From assembly GCA_036500225.1 (NCBI GenBank), contig DASYCJ010000058.1, positions 1-64,000 on the forward strand: 64,000 nt of DNA. Reading direction: 5' to 3'. Under the pieces are notes generated by a model. It was given only the letters and a program-made list of their open reading frames with translations. It was not told where the DNA came from and searched no databases. This DNA comes from DASUBN01 sp036500225. Lineage in GTDB: Bacteria > Pseudomonadota > Gammaproteobacteria > Natronospirales > REEB76. Both the position numbers and the translations under genes were made by a program. Below, piece by piece: positions 60,755 to 64,000 of this stretch; the stretch's first letter is position 1, and each line of letters begins with the position of its first letter.

Positions 60755-62386
60755 ATGAGCGCCACGCTGAACCCGCAGACGACCGTGCATGAGGTGTCGC
60801 CCGCCGAGGCTGCTGCCTGGCGCCTGCTCAACATCGTCAACCTGTTCCGGATGGTGGTCGGGGGGCTGGTGTTTGCGCTGTTCTTCAGCGATCGCACCCC
60901 GCGCCTGCTGGGCGATGTCTACCCGGATCTGTTCCTGTGGACCGGCATCATGTACGCCTGCTTCGGGGCGCTCTCCACCTTCACGGTGAGCGCACGCCGG
61001 CCCGGCCTGCAGCTCCAGACCTACGTCCAGCTCGCCGCCGACATCGCCGCCGTGGTCCTCCTCATGCACGCCTCCGGCGGCGCGGCCAGCGGCCTCGGCA
61101 GCCTGCTGTTCATCACCATCTCCATCAACAGCGTCTTGCTGTCGCGGCGCATGAGCGTGGCCTTCGCCGCGGTGGCGGCACTGGCCGTGCTGGGTGAACA
61201 GGGGCTCGCCATCCTCTACGGTACCGGCGAGCAGGGCGGTTACACCCAGGCTGGCATCATCGGCTTGATCCTGTTCGCAGCAGCGCTGGGCGGCCAGTAC
61301 GTCGGCCGCCGCCTGCGTGAGACTGAGGCCTTGGCCGAACGGCGCGGACTCGACCTGGCGGACCTCTCGGAGATCAACGAATATGTGATCCAGCACATGC
61401 GCTCCGGCATCCTAGTGGTGGACGAGCAGGATCGCATCCGCATGCTCAACAGTGCCGCAGCTGAGAGCCTGCACGTCAGCGCCGACGCGCGTAGCCCGCT
61501 CGCTGACGTGGCACCGCGACTCTGCAGCGAACTGCAGGACTGGCGCCGCGGTCAGGCCACCCGTCCGGCCACGGTGGTGACACCCCACGGCCGACCTCTG
61601 ATCCCGCGTTTCGCCGGCATCGGCCGCAACCGCGGCGGCGGCGCGCTGATTTTCCTGGAGGACGCGAGCGCCGTGGCCGAGCAGGTGCGACAGATGAAAC
61701 TCGCCACGCTCGGGCGCCTCACCGCCAGCATCGCCCATGAGATCAGGAACCCGCTGTCGGCGGTGAGTCATGCCAACCAGCTGCTGGCCGAATCGCCGCA
61801 GATCGACCAGGGCGACAAGCGCCTCATCGAGATCATCGGCGAGCACTCCGAGCGTATGGAACGCATCGTGGAGAACATCCTGCAACTGTCGCGGCGCGAT
61901 GCCACCCGTGCCGAGGACCTGGATGTCACCGCCTGGCTCAAAGACTTCATCGCTGAGTTCCGCGACCGGCATGAGTTGTCCACTGAGGCTGTGCCGCTGG
62001 ATGCTGAGTACCGCCAATTGCCGCGCATGCGCGTGGACCCCACCCATCTGCATCAGATCGTCTGGAATCTGTCCGAGAATGCACTGCGCCACGGCCGCCG
62101 GGGCCCGGATATGGAGCCGCGGGTCGAATACCGCATCGGCCCCCTGGCATCGGAAGGCGCGGGTTACCTCGAGATCCTGGACCGCGGCCCGGGTGTGCCG
62201 CCGGACATCGCCGAGCACATCTTCGAACCCTTCTATACCTCGGACCCGCGCGGTACCGGCCTCGGCCTTTTCATCGCCCGGGAACTCTGCGAATGTAACC
62301 GCGCCCGCCTCTCCTATACCCCGCGTCCCCAGGGAGGGAGTTGCTTCCGCATCGAATTCGGTACGCCCGAAGGCTGGTTGATCTGA
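60755..62386 (+). CDS. pilS: Sensor histidine kinase PilS
   Basis: A 543-residue membrane kinase. The N-terminal region has about six hydrophobic segments (e.g. LLNIVNLFRMVVGGLVFALF), then a PAS-like domain (VIQHMRSGILVVDEQDRIRM), a HisKA domain with phosphoacceptor H328 in ASIAHEIRNPLSAVSHANQL and an ATPase domain with WNLSENALRHGRR, LDRGPGVPPDIAEHIFEPFY and GTGLGLFIARELCE. It works with PilR to regulate type IV pilin expression; in Pseudomonas PilS senses the level of PilA in the membrane. The pilR start follows two bases after its stop. Confidence 0.94.
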   Translation: MSATLNPQTTVHEVSPAEAAAWRLLNIVNLFRMVVGGLVFALFFSDRTPRLLGDVYPDLFLWTGIMYACFGALSTFTVSARRPGLQLQTYVQLAADIAAVVLLMHASGGAASGLGSLLFITISINSVLLSRRMSVAFAAVAALAVLGEQGLAILYGTGEQGGYTQAGIIGLILFAAALGGQYVGRRLRETEALAERRGLDLADLSEINEYVIQHMRSGILVVDEQDRIRMLNSAAAESLHVSADARSPLADVAPRLCSELQDWRRGQATRPATVVTPHGRPLIPRFAGIGRNRGGGALIFLEDASAVAEQVRQMKLATLGRLTASIAHEIRNPLSAVSHANQLLAESPQIDQGDKRLIEIIGEHSERMERIVENILQLSRRDATRAEDLDVTAWLKDFIAEFRDRHELSTEAVPLDAEYRQLPRMRVDPTHLHQIVWNLSENALRHGRRGPDMEPRVEYRIGPLASEGAGYLEILDRGPGVPPDIAEHIFEPFYTSDPRGTGLGLFIARELCECNRARLSYTPRPQGGSCFRIEFGTPEGWLI

Positions 62387-62388
62387 AC

Positions 62389-63726
62389 ATGCGCAAACCT
62401 ACGGCACTGGTAGTGGACGATGAGCCCGCCATCCGCGAACTCCTGGAGCTCACGCTCACGCGCATGGAGGTGGGCTGCGTGCTGGCGGCGGATCTCAAGC
62501 AGGCGCGCGCCATCCTCCAGTCTCAGGCAGTGGACTTGTGCCTCACGGACATGAAATTACCGGATGGCAATGGCCTGGAGCTCGTCAGCCATATCCAGAC
62601 CCATTCTCCGCAGGTGCCGGTGGCGGTGATCACCGCCCATGGCAACGTCGAATCCGCCGTGCAGGCGCTCAAGAACGGCGCCTTCGACTTCGTCTCCAAA
62701 CCGGTGGATCTCGCTGCCTTGCGCAAGCTCGTCAGCACTGCTCTCAAGCTGCGTGAAGGGCGCCAAGCCGAAGGCCACAGCAGCACCCGCCTCCTAGGCC
62801 GCTCGCCAGCCATCGAACAAGTACGGGTGATGGTGGCCAAGGTGGCGCGCAGCCAGGCGCCGGTACACATCAGCGGTGAATCCGGTACTGGCAAGGAACT
62901 GGTGGCACGGCTCATCCATGAGAACGGTGCGCGCGCCGAAGCGGCCTTCGTCGCCGTGAACTGCGGCGCTATCCCCACCGAACTCATGGAGAGCGAGTTC
63001 TTCGGTCACAAGAAGGGCAGTTTCACCGGCGCGATGGCGGACAAGGACGGCCTGTTCCAGGCAGCCCAGGGCGGCACTCTGTTCCTGGACGAGGTGGCGG
63101 AACTGCCGCTGCACATGCAGGTGAAACTCCTGCGTGTGATCCAGGAGAAGGCCATCCGCGCGGTGGGCGCACAGCGCGAGACGCCGGTGGACGTACGTAT
63201 CCTCTCAGCCACCCACCGCAGTCTCGGCGAGCTGGTGCGCACCGGCCGTTTCCGGGAAGACCTCTACTACCGCATCAACGTCATCGAGCTGCGTGTGCCG
63301 CCCCTGCGCGAGCGTCTGGAGGATCTGCCGCTGCTGGCCGAACATGTGCTCGCGCGCCTGGCACAGGGCAGCGGCCGGCCCCCTGCGAAGCTCGCACCGG
63401 ACGCTGCAACGCTGCTGCGAGGCCATGGCTTCCCCGGCAACGTGCGTGAGTTGGAGAACATCCTGGAGCGCGCCACCACCCTCGCCGAGGGCGAGCTGAT
63501 CGACGCCGACGACATACATCTGCAGAGCGCCGCAGAAGCAGACGATGTGGAAGCCGTGACCGGGCCCGGCACCCAGCCCCTGGGCAAGCAACTCGGTGAC
63601 GTGGAGAAGGAAGCCATCAAGAAGGCCTTGGAGCAGGCGCGCTACAACAAGACGGCCGCCGCAAAACTGCTGGGGATGAGCTTCCGGCAGCTGCGTTATC
63701 GCATCAAGAAGCTGGGACTGGAGTGA
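62389..63726 (+). CDS. pilR: Sigma-54-dependent response regulator PilR
   Basis: A 445-residue NtrC-type activator. The receiver domain has the acidic pair in LVVDDEPAIRELLE and phosphoacceptor D54 in LCLTDMKLPDG. The AAA+ domain has Walker A GESGTGKE (163-170), the sigma-54 contact loop GSFTGA (210-215, consensus GAFTGA) and LFLDEVAELPLHMQVKLLRV. A Fis-type HTH closes the protein (NKTAAAKLLGMSFRQLRYRI). It sits directly after pilS and ahead of a sigma-54 promoter and a pilin gene, its expected target. Confidence 0.95.
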   Translation: MRKPTALVVDDEPAIRELLELTLTRMEVGCVLAADLKQARAILQSQAVDLCLTDMKLPDGNGLELVSHIQTHSPQVPVAVITAHGNVESAVQALKNGAFDFVSKPVDLAALRKLVSTALKLREGRQAEGHSSTRLLGRSPAIEQVRVMVAKVARSQAPVHISGESGTGKELVARLIHENGARAEAAFVAVNCGAIPTELMESEFFGHKKGSFTGAMADKDGLFQAAQGGTLFLDEVAELPLHMQVKLLRVIQEKAIRAVGAQRETPVDVRILSATHRSLGELVRTGRFREDLYYRINVIELRVPPLRERLEDLPLLAEHVLARLAQGSGRPPAKLAPDAATLLRGHGFPGNVRELENILERATTLAEGELIDADDIHLQSAAEADDVEAVTGPGTQPLGKQLGDVEKEAIKKALEQARYNKTAAAKLLGMSFRQLRYRIKKLGLE

Positions 63727-63754
63727 AGGCCGCGCCTCTGCCGGGGGGCCGACA

Positions 63755-63789
63755 AACAGTGACAGGGATTGTCAGTATTTGACACTGTT
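63755..63789 (+). promoter_or_regulatory. Likely PilR binding sites upstream of the pilin gene
   Basis: A cluster of TGTC/GACA elements about 50-85 bases before the -24 box. TGACA-GGGAT-TGTCA is a perfect inverted repeat (63760-63774), and AACAGTG and CACTGTT are perfect outer arms (63755-63761 and 63783-63789). The spacing suits an enhancer-type activator site for PilR. Confidence 0.65.
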
Positions 63790-63838
63790 GGGCCACTCTT
63801 TTTAGCGCTAACTCATTGATATTTAAAACTTAAATACT

Positions 63839-63854
63839 TGGCACATCCGTTGCA
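63839..63854 (+). promoter_or_regulatory. Sigma-54 promoter of the pilin gene
   Basis: TGGCAC, five bases, TTGCA: an exact match to the -24/-12 consensus. It lies about 76 bases before the pilin ATG. Together with the TGTC/GACA repeats and the upstream pilR it defines a PilS-PilR-controlled pilin promoter. Confidence 0.92.
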
Positions 63855-63930
63855 TACGTATAGAGCAGGAGTGTAAAGTCGGCGCTCCAGGTTTCTGTCC
63901 AGAATTTGACCGTCAACCGAGGAGTCATAC

Positions 63931-64000
63931 ATGAAGACGTTGCAAAAGGGTTTCACCCTCATCGAATTGATGATCGTGATCGCGATCATCGGCATCTTGG
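63931..64000 (+). CDS. pilA: Type IV major pilin, N-terminal part (cut by window edge)
   Basis: The first 23 codons of a type IV pilin, with the class III signal peptide MKTLQKG followed by the mature start FTLIELMIVIAIIGIL. Cleavage by PilD would occur after the glycine, and the Glu at mature position 5 is present. An AGGAG ribosome binding site lies ten bases upstream. The rest of the gene lies beyond the right edge. Location right after pilS-pilR and the sigma-54 promoter supports major pilin over a minor pseudopilin. Confidence 0.93.
   Translation, partial: MKTLQKGFTLIELMIVIAIIGIL

Noticed and set aside
1..64000. CRISPR arrays, insertion sequences, tRNA or rRNA genes, integrase or phage genes
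   Set aside because: No repeat-spacer pattern, transposase, integrase or cloverleaf sequence was noticed; the window reads as ordinary chromosome.

Overview
The window is a GC-rich (roughly 60 % by eye), densely packed stretch of a bacterial chromosome. It has about 55 protein genes and no rRNA, tRNA, CRISPR array, insertion sequence or prophage that I can see. Gene content points to a gammaproteobacterium close to the Xanthomonadales. The right end carries pgeF-rluD, bamD, nadE, sucD-sucC and pilS-pilR-pilA side by side, an arrangement I associate with that order. The arginine operon uses the transcarbamylase class that acts on N-acylated ornithine, as in Xanthomonas and Bacteroides, and not ordinary ornithine transcarbamylase.

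Region by region. 1-3.4 kb (minus): a translationally coupled lgt-thyA-csaA-folA set, then the rRNA methyltransferase rlmI. 3.4-8.6 kb (mostly plus): a DUF255 thioredoxin-like protein, sixA, and a coupled pair of an LpxH-like phosphoesterase and a glycosyltransferase. 8.6-17.9 kb (minus): the glycine cleavage genes gcvT-gcvH-gcvP followed by tpx, dgkA, a PfkB kinase and a very large double-HtrA protease. 18-22.3 kb (plus): two tandem paralogous glycosyltransferases and a secreted DUF885 protein. 22.3-27 kb (minus): nadA, nudB, aspS, a DUF502 membrane protein and an FmdB-type zinc ribbon. 27-30.3 kb (plus): an Atm1-like ABC exporter, a short-chain dehydrogenase and a small lipoprotein. 30.3-38.7 kb: a seven-gene arginine operon (argD, argF', argB, argH, argG, an unassigned P-loop gene, argC) with argR divergent across an AT-rich operator region. 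38.7-48.7 kb: accessory genes, namely a GGDEF protein, YdeI-like and cupin proteins, a WYL regulator with a perfect palindromic operator, two pairs of tandem paralogues and several secreted proteins. 48.7-64 kb: housekeeping genes, namely clpB with a heat-shock promoter, a ZIP transporter, an ABC-F ATPase, pgeF-rluD, bamD, nadE, sucCD, and pilS-pilR reading toward a truncated pilin gene with a sigma-54 promoter.

The strongest candidate for something new is the arginine operon. Its transcarbamylase carries proline where acetylornithine enzymes carry a specificity glutamate, and resembles the Bacteroides succinylornithine enzyme. Its ArgB lacks the fused acetyltransferase domain of Xanthomonas, and no argA, argJ or argE is present. 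Embedded between argG and argC, with overlaps on both sides, is a P-loop protein resembling DUF1611 proteins, one of which (DgcN) is known as a D-glutamate N-acetyltransferase. A reasonable hypothesis is that this protein supplies the missing N-acylation of glutamate. Other items to check are a histone-like lysine-rich tail on SucD, an Nma111-like double protease, a coding-like in-frame extension behind the nadA stop codon, a CTG start for nudB and an attenuator-like hairpin before gcvT.
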